64,000 nucleotides of DNA from Berkiella sp963829835 (GTDB lineage Bacteria; Pseudomonadota; Gammaproteobacteria; Berkiellales; Berkiellaceae), in assembly GCA_963829835.1 (NCBI GenBank), contig CAWHKC010000004.1:1178001-1242000 (forward strand), in the 5' to 3' direction. The notes beneath the pieces are model-generated. The model ran no database searches, was not told where the DNA came from, and saw only the letters and a program-made list of their open reading frames with translations. Positions 1 to 9,218 of this stretch are shown piece after piece. The stretch's first letter is position 1. Each line of letters begins with the position of its first letter. Position numbers and translations under genes: made by a program.

Positions 1-87
1 AAACAAGGACTTAAAGTTTACAAGCCTCCCTTGTTTGAAATTGACCAGTCTGTCTTATTTCCCAGCCTTCATAATCTGTATAAATAA
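1..87 (+). CDS. possible C-terminal end of a gene cut by the left edge
   Basis: Frame 1 is open from the first base to a TAA at 85-87 and gives 28 residues ending in SLHNLYK. An RND permease often follows its membrane fusion protein, so an upstream gene on this strand is expected, but this tail does not look clearly like one. It could be chance. Too little is visible to name it. Confidence 0.25.
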   Translation, partial: KQGLKVYKPPLFEIDQSVLFPSLHNLYK

Positions 88-179
88 TGGTCTATTCTTA
101 TAAGTGATTGGCATAATTTGAAAAGGATAGCTAAGAAAGTTAGCTAATTACTATTTGTGCAAACGGAATTCAAAGCTTT

Positions 180-3100
180 ATGGAAGATGATCAAAATACA
201 AAGGAATCCGCACTCGTTGCCTTTGCACTTAATAATGCGCATTTTGTAGTTGTTATTTGTATTATAATTGCCATTTTAGGGTCAGTATCACTTTATAAAT
301 TACCCAAAGATTTATTGCCCGCTGCAAATTTACCTGCTGTGCAAGTACTCTCATTATATCCAGGCATGCCGGTAAAAGACGTTGAACAAAATTTATCAGC
401 CGTGTTTGAACAATATACTGGTCAAGCAATTGGTATAGAACGACAAGAATCTAAATCATTGCAAGGCGTGAGTATTGTCAGAAATATTTTTAATTCTGAC
501 GCCGATTTAAATACCTCAATTACTCAAACCACCGCTTTAGTCATGTCTGCTTTGCGAAAATTACCCCCCGGAACAAATCCGCCATTAATTTTACCATTTG
601 ATCCTATGGCTGCTATTCCGTTAGCTTTGGTGGCAGTAAATGCTGATATGCCGATTCAGAAAGTTTACGACACCGCCTATTACGATGTACGTTATGGCTT
701 GCAATCAATCCCTGATGCAATTGTTCCGACTGTGATGGGGGGAACACCGCGGGAAATTATCATTTATCTTGATCCTAAGAAAATGAAAGAATTTAACTTT
801 TCATTACTTTCTGTTTTAGATACAGTCTCAAGGCTTAATTCATTTATTCCAGCAGGCGATATAAAAATTGGTGATTTTGATTATCAGATGATGAGTAATG
901 CGATACCTCAAAAAGTATCTGATATGAATTTATTTCCACTAAGAGCCGAATTTGGTGTACCCGTTTTTCTTAATCAAGTTGGGGAAGCTAAAGATGCTCA
1001 TCAAATTCAAACTAATGTTGTCTTAATCGATGGGAAACAACAAGTATACGTTCCAGTTTATCGTCAGCCAGGTGGAAATTCACTATCAGTCGTAGATAAC
1101 GTTAAAAAATCGGTTGCAGAAATTAACGAAAGATTGACAGACTTTCATTTAACATTGGTGGGTGACCAATCAATTTTTATTCGAAAAGCAATTGATAGCA
1201 TCACTGAAGAAGCATTACTGGGCGGAGGACTTGCTGCCTTGATGATCTTTCTCTTTTTAGGAAACCCTCGCGCCACTTTTGGCATTTTACTTTCTTTACC
1301 ATTGGCGATCTTTACGGCCTTTATTGGCTTATATGCGACAGGACAAACTATCAATGCAATGACACTTGGTGGACTTGCCTTATCTATTGGTGTGTTAGTT
1401 GATAACTCCATCGTCGTGCTAGAAAATATCAGCAAAAAACTCGAAGCAGGGTTTGGCGCAAGTTATAGTGCATTGATCGGTGCCTCAGAAGTCGCTATGC
1501 CAGTTTTTACGGCTACCCTTTGTACCTTAATTGTATTATTTCCTGTCGTGTTTCTGTCAGGCATGGTTAAAATTCTTTTTGCAGCATTAGCAAAATCAGT
1601 ACTTTTTGTGATGATAAGTTCATTTGTAATGGCTATGACGGTAATGCCACTATTTGCAGCGAAATTTCTCACGGCAAAATCAGAAGATAAAGTTAATCGA
1701 TTTAATATATTGATTTATCCTGTCATGGCGATTAATAGTTTAACTAATGGTTATGGGCGTGCTTTAAAAGCTGCATTGAATTATCGAATATGGATGTTCG
1801 TGGGACTAGCCATTCTTTTTGCAATAGGTCTTTTTTTAGCACCTAGAATTGGTACTGAACTTTTTCCAACCGCAGATGCGGGAAATATGACTTTAACGGT
1901 GCGATTACCCTCTGGGTTGAGGATAGAAAAAACAACGGAATTTGCAAAAGAATTTGATAAAAAGTTACGTGAATGGATCGAACCAAATGATCTTAAAATG
2001 ATTGTAGTGAATGCTGGGGTTTATTATGGATTCTCTGCAGCTTTTACCCCGAATGCTGGGACTATGGATTCATTTTTTAACATTGAGTTAACCGAAAAAA
2101 GAAAACACTCATCTCAATATTATGCAAAAATTATTCGAGAACATGTCGCAAAAGAATATCCCCAAGTGGAATTGGCAGTTGAATTAGGTGGCCTATTAAC
2201 TTCGGCATTAAACATGGGCCGTAGAGCGCCCATCAATGTGCAAATACATGGACCTAAAATTGATGAGTCACTTAAAATAGCCAACGAACTTGTTGCGAAA
2301 ATTAAAAATTTTCGAGGTGTGGTTGATTTACGGATCCAAGAACGTTTTGATGCTCCAATGATTTACATAGATATCAACAGAACATCATCCTTAGACGTTG
2401 GAATTACCACAGATGAAGTTGTCAAGAATGTGGCAAGTGCTGTGACGGGAAGTTCAACCTTCGATTCAAGAAATATTTGGATTGATCCAAATACGGGCTT
2501 TAATTATTTTCTAGGGGTTCAATACAAAGAATCTGATATCGACAACTTTGAGGCATTATCTAACATATCTATTATAGGGCATGATCGCGAACGTCCAGTC
2601 CCCTTGAAAAATATCGCTAAAATTTCAAAAATAACGGGTCCAACACAACTTGACCATGTCAACATGAAACCCATTATTAATATATTTCTTGATGCGCAAG
2701 ACCGTGATATCGGTAGCTTATCTAATGAAATTCAAAAAATGATCGATAAACAGAAATTGCCAAAGAATTATTCAGCTACCATACGAGGTGAAATAGCTGA
2801 AATGAACAAGTCCATCGGTGCTTTAACGGGTGGGTTTTTATTAGCGGCTATTTTAGTTTATCTCGTCTTAGTTATACAATTTCGATCTTTTTTAATACCA
2901 CTTATTATTATGGCTTCAGTTCCTATGGGACTTATAGGTATAGTAATTATGTTAGCAACAACTAATACCTATTTCTCAATTCAAGCTGCGATTGGAGCTA
3001 TCTTTATGATTGGTATTGCGGTTGCAAATGGAGTGCTACTGATTGAATTTATGATCCATCATGCGAATCAACAAAGAAATGTCATCGAAGGTATCGTGAT

Positions 3101-3314
3101 AGGAGCTAAGGCAAGGCTGAGGCCCATTATTATGACTTCACTTGCAGCTATTTTGGGTTTAGTGCCTATGGCAATTGGATTGGGACATGGTAGTGAAGCT
3201 AATATTCCTCTTGGTCGCGCGGTTATTGGTGGACAATTAGTGTCAATGATTTTGACCTTATTTTTTGTACCTATTTTGTATTCTTATGTCAGTGGAAAAA
3301 AGCAGCATGCCTAA
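180..3314 (+). CDS. RND family efflux transporter permease (AcrB/CzcA-like)
   Basis: This 1044-residue inner-membrane pump should drive proton-coupled export of small molecules through a tripartite channel. It has the RND layout: TM1 at about residues 18-40, a first periplasmic porter domain, a TM block at about 345-520, TM7 near 545, a second porter domain, and a TM block at about 880-1035. The TM4 motif GVLVDNSIVVLENI near residue 405 carries the proton-relay aspartate region seen in hydrophobe and metal RND pumps. Length is normal for the family. The next gene, a TolC-like protein, overlaps its stop codon by 8 bases, so the two are co-translated. No membrane fusion protein is encoded after it; one may lie left of the window. 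The substrate cannot be deduced. The ATG at 180 has only a weak ribosome site. Confidence 0.93.
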   Translation: MEDDQNTKESALVAFALNNAHFVVVICIIIAILGSVSLYKLPKDLLPAANLPAVQVLSLYPGMPVKDVEQNLSAVFEQYTGQAIGIERQESKSLQGVSIVRNIFNSDADLNTSITQTTALVMSALRKLPPGTNPPLILPFDPMAAIPLALVAVNADMPIQKVYDTAYYDVRYGLQSIPDAIVPTVMGGTPREIIIYLDPKKMKEFNFSLLSVLDTVSRLNSFIPAGDIKIGDFDYQMMSNAIPQKVSDMNLFPLRAEFGVPVFLNQVGEAKDAHQIQTNVVLIDGKQQVYVPVYRQPGGNSLSVVDNVKKSVAEINERLTDFHLTLVGDQSIFIRKAIDSITEEALLGGGLAALMIFLFLGNPRATFGILLSLPLAIFTAFIGLYATGQTINAMTLGGLALSIGVLVDNSIVVLENISKKLEAGFGASYSALIGASEVAMPVFTATLCTLIVLFPVVFLSGMVKILFAALAKSVLFVMISSFVMAMTVMPLFAAKFLTAKSEDKVNRFNILIYPVMAINSLTNGYGRALKAALNYRIWMFVGLAILFAIGLFLAPRIGTELFPTADAGNMTLTVRLPSGLRIEKTTEFAKEFDKKLREWIEPNDLKMIVVNAGVYYGFSAAFTPNAGTMDSFFNIELTEKRKHSSQYYAKIIREHVAKEYPQVELAVELGGLLTSALNMGRRAPINVQIHGPKIDESLKIANELVAKIKNFRGVVDLRIQERFDAPMIYIDINRTSSLDVGITTDEVVKNVASAVTGSSTFDSRNIWIDPNTGFNYFLGVQYKESDIDNFEALSNISIIGHDRERPVPLKNIAKISKITGPTQLDHVNMKPIINIFLDAQDRDIGSLSNEIQKMIDKQKLPKNYSATIRGEIAEMNKSIGALTGGFLLAAILVYLVLVIQFRSFLIPLIIMASVPMGLIGIVIMLATTNTYFSIQAAIGAIFMIGIAVANGVLLIEFMIHHANQQRNVIEGIVIGAKARLRPIIMTSLAAILGLVPMAIGLGHGSEANIPLGRAVIGGQLVSMILTLFFVPILYSYVSGKKQHA

Positions 3315-4563
3315 AAATATGAGTGTTCTCTTTATAATTTTAATTATGCTGAATGCAACGAATGTTTATGCTCAAAAGGTGATATTAATCGAAGAAGTTC
3401 TACAAAAGGCAGAAGATAATAGCTCTGCCTTGTCAGTATCAGAATATCAAAAATTGGTTGCTAAAAAAGCTATCATCATCGCAAGAGCGGGTTATTTCCC
3501 GATATTAAATTTAGAAGCGATCGATAGCTGGGGATTTCCTGGCTCAAGCAGCTGGATAGATGTAAAAGGACTAATGGGATCCCCTTATCGCAAGGAATTA
3601 GCAGGCGGTCTTGTTGCCAAGCAAACACTCTATGATTTTGGACGCACTAAGTTTGATGTTAGAAAGGCAAAAGATGAAGTTGAAGTTGCCAAACAAAATA
3701 TCAAAATAACTGCTTATGATATAAAACTTTTAGCATTGGTTTCTTATTATGAGTGTGCACAATATCGAACACTGGAAAGAATTTGGTCTCATCTAAGTAA
3801 AGAAGCTGAAGTTATTACCAATGAAGTAGAACACTTTATTAAAACAGGACAACGATCAGTTGTTGATCATTATTTGTCGCGAATTCAACTAGAGGAAGCG
3901 CGAACGGCCCAAGCTTATTTTGGTAGCAAATATAAAGGCGTTAAGCACGAATTGGCAATCATTATGGGTATCGAAGAAAATTCATTTTCCTGTACACTGT
4001 TAGATAATAATACTAGAGGGATCTCGGATCCAAGTCTTTACTCGAGTCCATTTCTTGCCAAAGCAAAGGCTGATCTTCAAGTAGCAAAAGATGATCTTTG
4101 TAGAGAGAAAGCAGAACTTATGCCCAAACTTGTGACGGTAGCAAGTGCCGGTGCGATGGAAAAAACACATTTAGTGCCAAAGAAAGATTATTCAATAGGA
4201 GTAGGTCTTATAGTTCCTCTTTATGATTTACATGTGGTTGGTGGCATTAAGCGTGCGCGAGCAAATGTATCAGCAAAGAATGAAGAAGTGGCCGCTCAGA
4301 TACAATTTTTAGAAGAAACGAATGCAAAATACGATACTATTATTAATTCATCACAGGTAAAGCTTGGACATTTAAATTTAGAACTATCCTTAGCCAGGGA
4401 AGGGTTTAAAGTTGCTAAAAGACGTTATTTTGATTTAGAAGGTCAATTGGTTGATCTCCGAGAAGCTTTTCGAGATCTAGCCAGAGCTTCTGTTGAAGCA
4501 GAAGACTCGCGTGCTAATATACTCAAAGCACAAGGGTCTAAGTATTTGCTTAATGGCGCATAA
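3307..4563 (+). CDS. TolC-like outer membrane efflux protein
   Basis: The product of 418 residues is a probable outer-membrane channel of the TolC/OEP family, partner of the upstream RND pump. The start at 3307 is chosen because it gives a clean signal peptide (MPKNMSVLFIILIMLNATNVYA, cleavage before QK) and sits in the overlap with the pump's stop; an ATG at 3265 in the same frame would put a non-signal extension in front. The body is long amphipathic helices with the internal duplication typical of TolC (motifs such as LVAKQTLYDFGRTKFDV and the later VGLIVPLYDLHVVGG, the usual family position for a beta strand before each helical pair). Function as efflux outer component is inferred from fold and context. 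Confidence 0.9.
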   Translation: MPKNMSVLFIILIMLNATNVYAQKVILIEEVLQKAEDNSSALSVSEYQKLVAKKAIIIARAGYFPILNLEAIDSWGFPGSSSWIDVKGLMGSPYRKELAGGLVAKQTLYDFGRTKFDVRKAKDEVEVAKQNIKITAYDIKLLALVSYYECAQYRTLERIWSHLSKEAEVITNEVEHFIKTGQRSVVDHYLSRIQLEEARTAQAYFGSKYKGVKHELAIIMGIEENSFSCTLLDNNTRGISDPSLYSSPFLAKAKADLQVAKDDLCREKAELMPKLVTVASAGAMEKTHLVPKKDYSIGVGLIVPLYDLHVVGGIKRARANVSAKNEEVAAQIQFLEETNAKYDTIINSSQVKLGHLNLELSLAREGFKVAKRRYFDLEGQLVDLREAFRDLARASVEAEDSRANILKAQGSKYLLNGA

Positions 4564-4613
4564 TTTTTTATAAACCAAAATTAGCAAAAATTTATATATA
4601 AGGAATGAAAATC

Positions 4614-4748
4614 ATGAAACTATCAAAAGTCATTTTTGCCCTGGCAGTGATATGCTTAGTAGGTTGCCAATCATCAGGAGGCTCCAATTCAGGTCATTCC
4701 ACTCAAGCTGAACAGGAGCGTGAAGGTGAAATGAGAAGTATAAGATAA
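4614..4748 (+). CDS. small lipoprotein, 44 residues
   Basis: This short gene encodes a lysine-start signal peptide ending in the lipobox LVGC (Cys18), followed by a Ser/Gly-rich then charged 26-residue tail ending in RSIR. The signal and lipobox are convincing, so it should be a lipid-anchored periplasmic peptide. It lies 50 bases after the TolC-like gene on the same strand, so it may belong to the efflux operon. An AAGGA sits about 10 bases before the ATG at 4614; another in-frame ATG at 4605 is too close to that site. Its role is unknown; small lipoproteins of this size resemble entericidin-type peptides only in architecture. Confidence 0.7.
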   Translation: MKLSKVIFALAVICLVGCQSSGGSNSGHSTQAEQEREGEMRSIR

Positions 4749-4769
4749 CAATACGAGCTCTACTTTAAA

Positions 4770-5471
4770 ATGAATGAGAGCAGAAAAAATAGGATCACCA
4801 AACTTTTTAATCTAAGTTGTTATCTTATATTATCGTTATTAATATTTTACATTTTAATTACTTTTTTTCATCATTATCTTCACGAAAAAAAACTATTTAT
4901 TGTTTTGTTTTGGATAATTTCCTCACTAGGAGTTTATTTATCCTTTTTGATTAGTAATTTTTATAAACATAATAGATTCTTTGGGATAAATGACGAGGAA
5001 AAATCTATTAAGTTGGTAGTCTCTTTTTTGGGTCTAACTATATATTGTTGGATATTGCTATGTTTGGCAATTTTAATTGATGAAATCTCCATTATTAATA
5101 GATACGAAAAATTTTGTTTTTGGTATTTGTTAGGTGTTGCTAACACGTTAATTATGGTTTTGTTATTCCAAAGAGTCTATTTTATTAAGATATCAGCACA
5201 TAGAGGGTTTAAACTTTGGAAGGTTTACATCCCTAAATCATTTGTTAGAGATGAATATAGAGTCCAAGTAAAAAAAGGCTATTTTTCAATTTTTGTAATG
5301 GAAGATAAAGATCAATCCACTGCTATTAATGCTGCAATCGAACTTTTTAAGAATAAAGATATCAGCATTAATAGAACTGAATTAATTAATGATGTTAAAT
5401 GTACTGAATATAAAGGCTTCAAATATACCCCGCGGGGAGAGGCAGCTTTTATTGAATTTGAGATAGCTTAA
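4770..5471 (+). CDS. four-TM membrane protein of unknown function
   Basis: I do not recognise this 233-residue protein. It has four strongly hydrophobic stretches (about residues 11-36, 41-64, 83-106 and 112-135) and then a soluble, mostly beta/charged C-terminal part of about 95 residues, likely cytosolic. Base use is more AT-rich than in the efflux genes before it. It is only 21 bases behind the small lipoprotein gene and could be read from the same transcript. It ends exactly where the convergent RhoGEF gene ends, with no spacer, so no terminator separates them. Confidence 0.7.
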   Translation: MNESRKNRITKLFNLSCYLILSLLIFYILITFFHHYLHEKKLFIVLFWIISSLGVYLSFLISNFYKHNRFFGINDEEKSIKLVVSFLGLTIYCWILLCLAILIDEISIINRYEKFCFWYLLGVANTLIMVLLFQRVYFIKISAHRGFKLWKVYIPKSFVRDEYRVQVKKGYFSIFVMEDKDQSTAINAAIELFKNKDISINRTELINDVKCTEYKGFKYTPRGEAAFIEFEIA

Positions 5472-6842
5472 TTAAACTCCTTTAGATTGCCGCTTACCCA
5501 CTTGCGTTGGAGCAAGAGATTGATCTTTTAGGGGCGCCGCCGCCACTGCTCTGCGACGATTGTAATCGGGCGTAAATTTTCGTTCTGAATAAGGTGAAGC
5601 TAATGCATCATCTTCACGAAAGATTATTTGCTCATCGTCATCCTCTTCTGCATCTTCCTCTTCTTCAATATCTGTTACTTGATCAAGTGACTCTTTTAGT
5701 TGTTCAACAGTAATAGCGTCTAGGTTTTCCTCAATCATTATTTTATTAATGGGTTCAAGCACTGTATTAGCAATAATAGTTATAAAAGTTTCGCAATCGC
5801 ACCCTTTTTCTGCAAATGAATGATAAGCATCCATATAAACTTGCAGCATGTCGAATTCCAAACCTTTAGCTCTTTGATTTTGTAATGTTTGCATCAAAAA
5901 GACCATTAGTTTGTTTTTGTCATCGTTCTGTTTTTTCTTTCTCGTATTCCTTTTATCGATATTTTTATTTAGCACGCTGATGATTTTATCTTCAGCGATT
6001 TTATGTTTAAGAATAGGGATTAGTTCTTTATTCGCATCCTGTTTTAGTAATTCTTCAAGAGCTAGCTTCTCTTTGAGGGTTGCGGTGCTAAAATCTAACT
6101 GATTGACAAAACAACGTACTTCATCGGAGGGGAGAATTTGTAAATCAAAAATATTATCGGTCACAACCGTGAGGTTCTTTTTCTTATTTATTTTTAAGCC
6201 ACTTATTTTTTCTCGTGCTTTTTTCTGATCTAAGCAACGTATCGTGCTATTTATATCTTTATTTAATTCAATGACAGTGTTAACAAATAAAAGCATATTG
6301 TTATTAAATTCAATCAGTGCCTCATTATTTTCATATTCTTTTTCCTTGAGCTTTTTCGTTGTTTCCTTGATGATATCATTTCCTAGAAGTACACATCTTG
6401 GCATTCTTTGCGCAGGAGAAACAAGAATTGAGCGCAGTATCCCAACCTCTGGATATTTCTCTGATTTTTTTGTTTCTTGGATTTCTCGGAATTTTTTATC
6501 AATCTGTGAAGGTATTTTAATACTATGGCTTACAGTAATATAATCGATGTAACAATTATATAAGGTTTCTGGTTTCTTCAGTATTGTTGCCCAAAGTTCA
6601 GGGTTGGGCTCATTAAATGCGGCTGATAAATGCGTTTCTTGCGATCTTAACGCTTTCAAACTAGTATAAATATTTCTTAATTGTTCCTGCGATACTTCAT
6701 CATCTTTTTGCTTGAAATCTTTGGCATCATAAACTGCAAGCAGTTCATTGATATCCTTATCATTAAGATAATTTAAGAAATGATCCAGATATGTTTTTTC
6801 ACTGTCAATGAGTTCTTTATAGTGCCGATTAAATGACAACAT
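5472..6842 (-). CDS. RhoGEF (Dbl-homology) domain protein, probable host-directed effector
   Basis: The 456-residue protein resembles the eukaryotic DH domain that loads GTP onto Rho-family GTPases. Residues 9-22 (KELIDSEKTYLDHF) match the first conserved DH helix (E-L...TE..Y), and residues 135-162 contain the hallmark third conserved region, LRSILVSPAQRMPRCVLLG, matching the eukaryotic pattern L..LLI.PVQR.PRY.LLL. The rest is helical. A very acidic stretch lies near residues 392-406, followed by a basic Pro/Ala-rich tail. No signal peptide or TM segment is seen, as expected for a protein delivered by a type IV system, though no secretion signal can be proven here. It follows the RhoGAP gene by 17 bases on the same strand. 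A PH domain, usual after DH in eukaryotes, is not visible. Confidence 0.75.
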   Translation of the reverse strand: MLSFNRHYKELIDSEKTYLDHFLNYLNDKDINELLAVYDAKDFKQKDDEVSQEQLRNIYTSLKALRSQETHLSAAFNEPNPELWATILKKPETLYNCYIDYITVSHSIKIPSQIDKKFREIQETKKSEKYPEVGILRSILVSPAQRMPRCVLLGNDIIKETTKKLKEKEYENNEALIEFNNNMLLFVNTVIELNKDINSTIRCLDQKKAREKISGLKINKKKNLTVVTDNIFDLQILPSDEVRCFVNQLDFSTATLKEKLALEELLKQDANKELIPILKHKIAEDKIISVLNKNIDKRNTRKKKQNDDKNKLMVFLMQTLQNQRAKGLEFDMLQVYMDAYHSFAEKGCDCETFITIIANTVLEPINKIMIEENLDAITVEQLKESLDQVTDIEEEEDAEEDDDEQIIFREDDALASPYSERKFTPDYNRRRAVAAAPLKDQSLAPTQVGKRQSKGV

Positions 6843-6859
6843 AACATCACCTCTACAAT

Positions 6860-7912
6860 TTAATTAGGTTTAGTTGAAGCTTTTTTCTCTTGAACGAGTT
6901 CTTTTAAGCTTTGAGGTGGCTCAGGTGTTGTTAAATCAAAGCTAGCCGCTTTGCGTTTGCTGAAAACAAGTAATTTGCTTTTGTCTTGGTAGGGTTTTTC
7001 GTCTTTAAGGCTATTGATTCTTTTTTCGATATCTTGTAATTGTTTAAAAATGACTTTCCTATCTTCCATTTTTAGGGCTGTGATGGCAGTTCTTTTAATA
7101 ACGATAGTTTTCTTAAGTGCTGTGATGACTTCTGTATTTCCACCTTTCTTAACGGTTTTCAATTGTTCATTGCAAGCAGCTATTTCATTATCGTAATCAG
7201 ATATTAATTGTGCTTTTTGAGTTCTTGTTGCTAGTAATGCAAGGCGTTTTGTTTGCAGTTCTTCAAGCTCTCGCTTTCTCATGTTAGCCGTTTCATCGGG
7301 ATAAGTAGCTTCAAAAGTATTAATGTAAGTACCATCGCTGAGCATATTGCCACAGATAAGATTTAGTTTTAATGTTAATAAATAATTTAATTTCAAATCA
7401 GCTTCTAATAAATTTGCAAACAGTGGCCCTGTGATTAACCCAAGATTTTCGGAGGTCATTTTGTTCTTGGATTTAAAGGTCCAGGCATGCATAAGCAGAT
7501 GTAAGTAGTTATGTAAGATTTCTGCAGCAATAAATTTATTGAGATCTTTAGAAAGTGCATATTGTTTTATAAAGTCATTGACTGCTTTTGTCTTTTCTTT
7601 TGTGTCGACTTCAGATTCATCAGCATTAATAATTCCCTTTAATTTAATAATAGCGCCATCATTTGGATCTACAAGAGTACATTTTCTTATGGCAATCTTT
7701 ATCGCGTCAATATAATCATGGATGGAATAGGTTGATTGAATAAAGCGTCTATTCTCCAAAATATCTTCAATAATTTTCTCAGATTTCGTTTGTGAACCTG
7801 AAACTCTGAATACACCTTCGGCTTCAAAGGCTAATGGCTTAGATTTTAAATGGTTACTAACTGTTTGTAATATTTTTAAAGTTTTATCTGGTGTTGGATT
7901 AAAATCTTTCAT
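6860..7912 (-). CDS. RhoGAP domain protein, probable host-directed effector
   Basis: The first half carries a eukaryotic-type RhoGAP domain, which accelerates GTP hydrolysis on Rho GTPases. Residues 31-40 (AEGVFRVSGS) match the arginine-finger loop (EGIFRVSG), with Arg36 as the catalytic finger. SKNKMTSENLGLITGPLF, near residue 155, matches the second GAP motif (NKM...NLA..FGP). The C-terminal half is coiled-coil-like, rich in Lys, Glu and Leu. The start at 7912 is preferred over the ATG at 7930 because GAGGGG lies six bases before it, while the upstream ATG has no ribosome site. The gene precedes the RhoGEF gene and the two are probably one transcript. Host targeting is inference. Confidence 0.8.
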   Translation of the reverse strand: MKDFNPTPDKTLKILQTVSNHLKSKPLAFEAEGVFRVSGSQTKSEKIIEDILENRRFIQSTYSIHDYIDAIKIAIRKCTLVDPNDGAIIKLKGIINADESEVDTKEKTKAVNDFIKQYALSKDLNKFIAAEILHNYLHLLMHAWTFKSKNKMTSENLGLITGPLFANLLEADLKLNYLLTLKLNLICGNMLSDGTYINTFEATYPDETANMRKRELEELQTKRLALLATRTQKAQLISDYDNEIAACNEQLKTVKKGGNTEVITALKKTIVIKRTAITALKMEDRKVIFKQLQDIEKRINSLKDEKPYQDKSKLLVFSKRKAASFDLTTPEPPQSLKELVQEKKASTKPN

Positions 7913-8026
7913 AATCGACCCCTCAGTCATAAAGTTAAATATTTATGTCATAATTTTTAATAACATAGTTCATTGTAGGTCGAATAAGAACTGATCTTTT
8001 TTGTGGGGTTGTGTATTAGAACAGAC

Positions 8027-8061
8027 CCTCACCCTAATCCTCTCCCAAAAGGGAGAGGGGA
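8027..8061. repeat. intergenic palindromic repeat (CCTCTCCC-AAAA-GGGAGAGG)
   Basis: An 8-bp perfect stem (8039-8058) with an AAAA loop is preceded by the phrase ACCCTCACCCTAAT. Very similar phrases are dispersed in many bacterial genomes. Here it lies after tatC and before the RhoGAP promoter region and may also end the tat transcript, although there is no U-run. Confidence 0.6.
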
Positions 8062-8081
8062 CATGATGAAGATCCTTTAGA

Positions 8082-8825
8082 TTAGATAGGAGATTTTTCA
8101 ATAAGAGCAGTTTTAGAAGGTATTAACCATTTGGCCAATAATAATCCACTTTCAAATAAGCCAAGCAGAGGAATCGCGAGCAAACATTGTGAAATAACAT
8201 CAGGTGGTGTGAGTAACATACCAATCACAAAGGCACCGACGATGATATAAGGGCGTTGTTTTTTTAAAGTTTCAATACTGGTTATGCCCACACGAATTAA
8301 CAAGAAAGTAATAATAGGCACTTGAAATGATAAGCCAAAGGCAAAATAGAGCACGAGAATAAAATCCAAATAATGTGTCATATCCGTCATGACGGTGACG
8401 CCTTTAGGAGCGATGTGGCTAAAAAAGCTTAACGCTAAAGGACATACAATAAAGTGCGCGAAAGCCATCCCACCATAAAACAGAGCGGTTGAAAATAAAA
8501 GAATGGGCAAAATAGTACGTTTTTCGTTTTTATATAGTGCCGGTTTCACAAAGGCCCAAACATGATACAAAAAGAAAGGAATCAACATAATGGTTGTTGA
8601 AAACAGAGCCAGCTTAATAGGTGCTGTAAAGGGGGTAACAACTTCTGTGGCGATTAACATGCCACCAGATGGCAACGTTTTTAGAATAGGCTGTGCAATC
8701 AGGGTATAAAGTTCGCTTGAATAAATAATTAAAGGAATAAGCACTATCAGATAGCCAAGCAAACAACGCATTAAGCGAGTGCGAAGTTCGATTAAATGAG
8801 GTATATATTTATCAACTGCATCCAC
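8082..8825 (-). CDS. tatC: Sec-independent protein translocase subunit TatC
   Basis: The 247-residue polytopic inner-membrane protein is the signal-peptide receptor of the twin-arginine pathway, which exports folded proteins. It shows the family's six TM segments and the N-terminal LIELRTRLMRCL motif (family pattern HL.ELR.R), with the conserved Glu that contacts the RR signal. The motif FVKPALYKNEKR and the later ALSFFSHIAPKGV also fit. It is the last gene of the tatABC cluster, eight bases after tatB. Length is normal. Confidence 0.96.
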   Translation of the reverse strand: MDAVDKYIPHLIELRTRLMRCLLGYLIVLIPLIIYSSELYTLIAQPILKTLPSGGMLIATEVVTPFTAPIKLALFSTTIMLIPFFLYHVWAFVKPALYKNEKRTILPILLFSTALFYGGMAFAHFIVCPLALSFFSHIAPKGVTVMTDMTHYLDFILVLYFAFGLSFQVPIITFLLIRVGITSIETLKKQRPYIIVGAFVIGMLLTPPDVISQCLLAIPLLGLFESGLLLAKWLIPSKTALIEKSPI

Positions 8826-8833
8826 GAATGCAT

Positions 8834-9037
8834 TTATTCCATTTTGTTGTTATTGGATTGGTCGCTGATTTTTTGAAGTTCGTGATCAAATTCGTTTTTA
8901 ATATTTTGCGCCGTTTGTTTGGCTCGAATAAACCATTTGGCGCAAACTCTTGCTACAGCGGGTAGTCGGGAGGGGCCTAAAACCCAAAGCGCAACCACAC
9001 CCACCACGACTAATTCCCAAAAACCAATTTCAAACAT
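8834..9037 (-). CDS. tatB: Sec-independent protein translocase subunit TatB
   Basis: This 67-residue protein has one N-terminal membrane helix starting MFEIGFWELVVVGVVALWVLGPSRLP, the TatB signature (F-D/E-IG...E...V..V.L..LGP.RLP), then an amphipathic helix. It is shorter than E. coli TatB (171 residues) because the C-terminal tail is missing, as in several other bacteria. Its start overlaps the end of tatA by 8 bases. TatB forms the receptor complex with TatC. Confidence 0.92.
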   Translation of the reverse strand: MFEIGFWELVVVGVVALWVLGPSRLPAVARVCAKWFIRAKQTAQNIKNEFDHELQKISDQSNNNKME

Positions 9038-9209
9038 CGGTTTTCTTATTTTCGGTGTCTTCTTGCGCTTCTCGTAAACCTTTACGAAAACCCTTCAAAG
9101 CCTTACCAAGATCTTCGCCAACGGTTTGAAGTTTTTTGGTGCCAAAAAGTAAAACCACAATTAAGAATATTAAAATTAATGAACCAGGGCTGATGCCAGT
9201 TAATCCCAT
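9030..9209 (-). CDS. tatA: Sec-independent protein translocase subunit TatA
   Basis: A 59-residue reading frame encodes the Tat pore-forming subunit. It has a short TM helix (LILIFLIVVLLFG), the invariant FGTKKL hinge, and an amphipathic helix with GEDLGKALKGFRKGL, all diagnostic of TatA. The gene starts nine bases after the stop of the HIT gene, and its last eight bases (ATGTTTGA) contain the tatB start, so translation is coupled. Confidence 0.95.
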   Translation of the reverse strand: MGLTGISPGSLILIFLIVVLLFGTKKLQTVGEDLGKALKGFRKGLREAQEDTENKKTDV

Positions 9210-9218
9210 GAATGTCTC

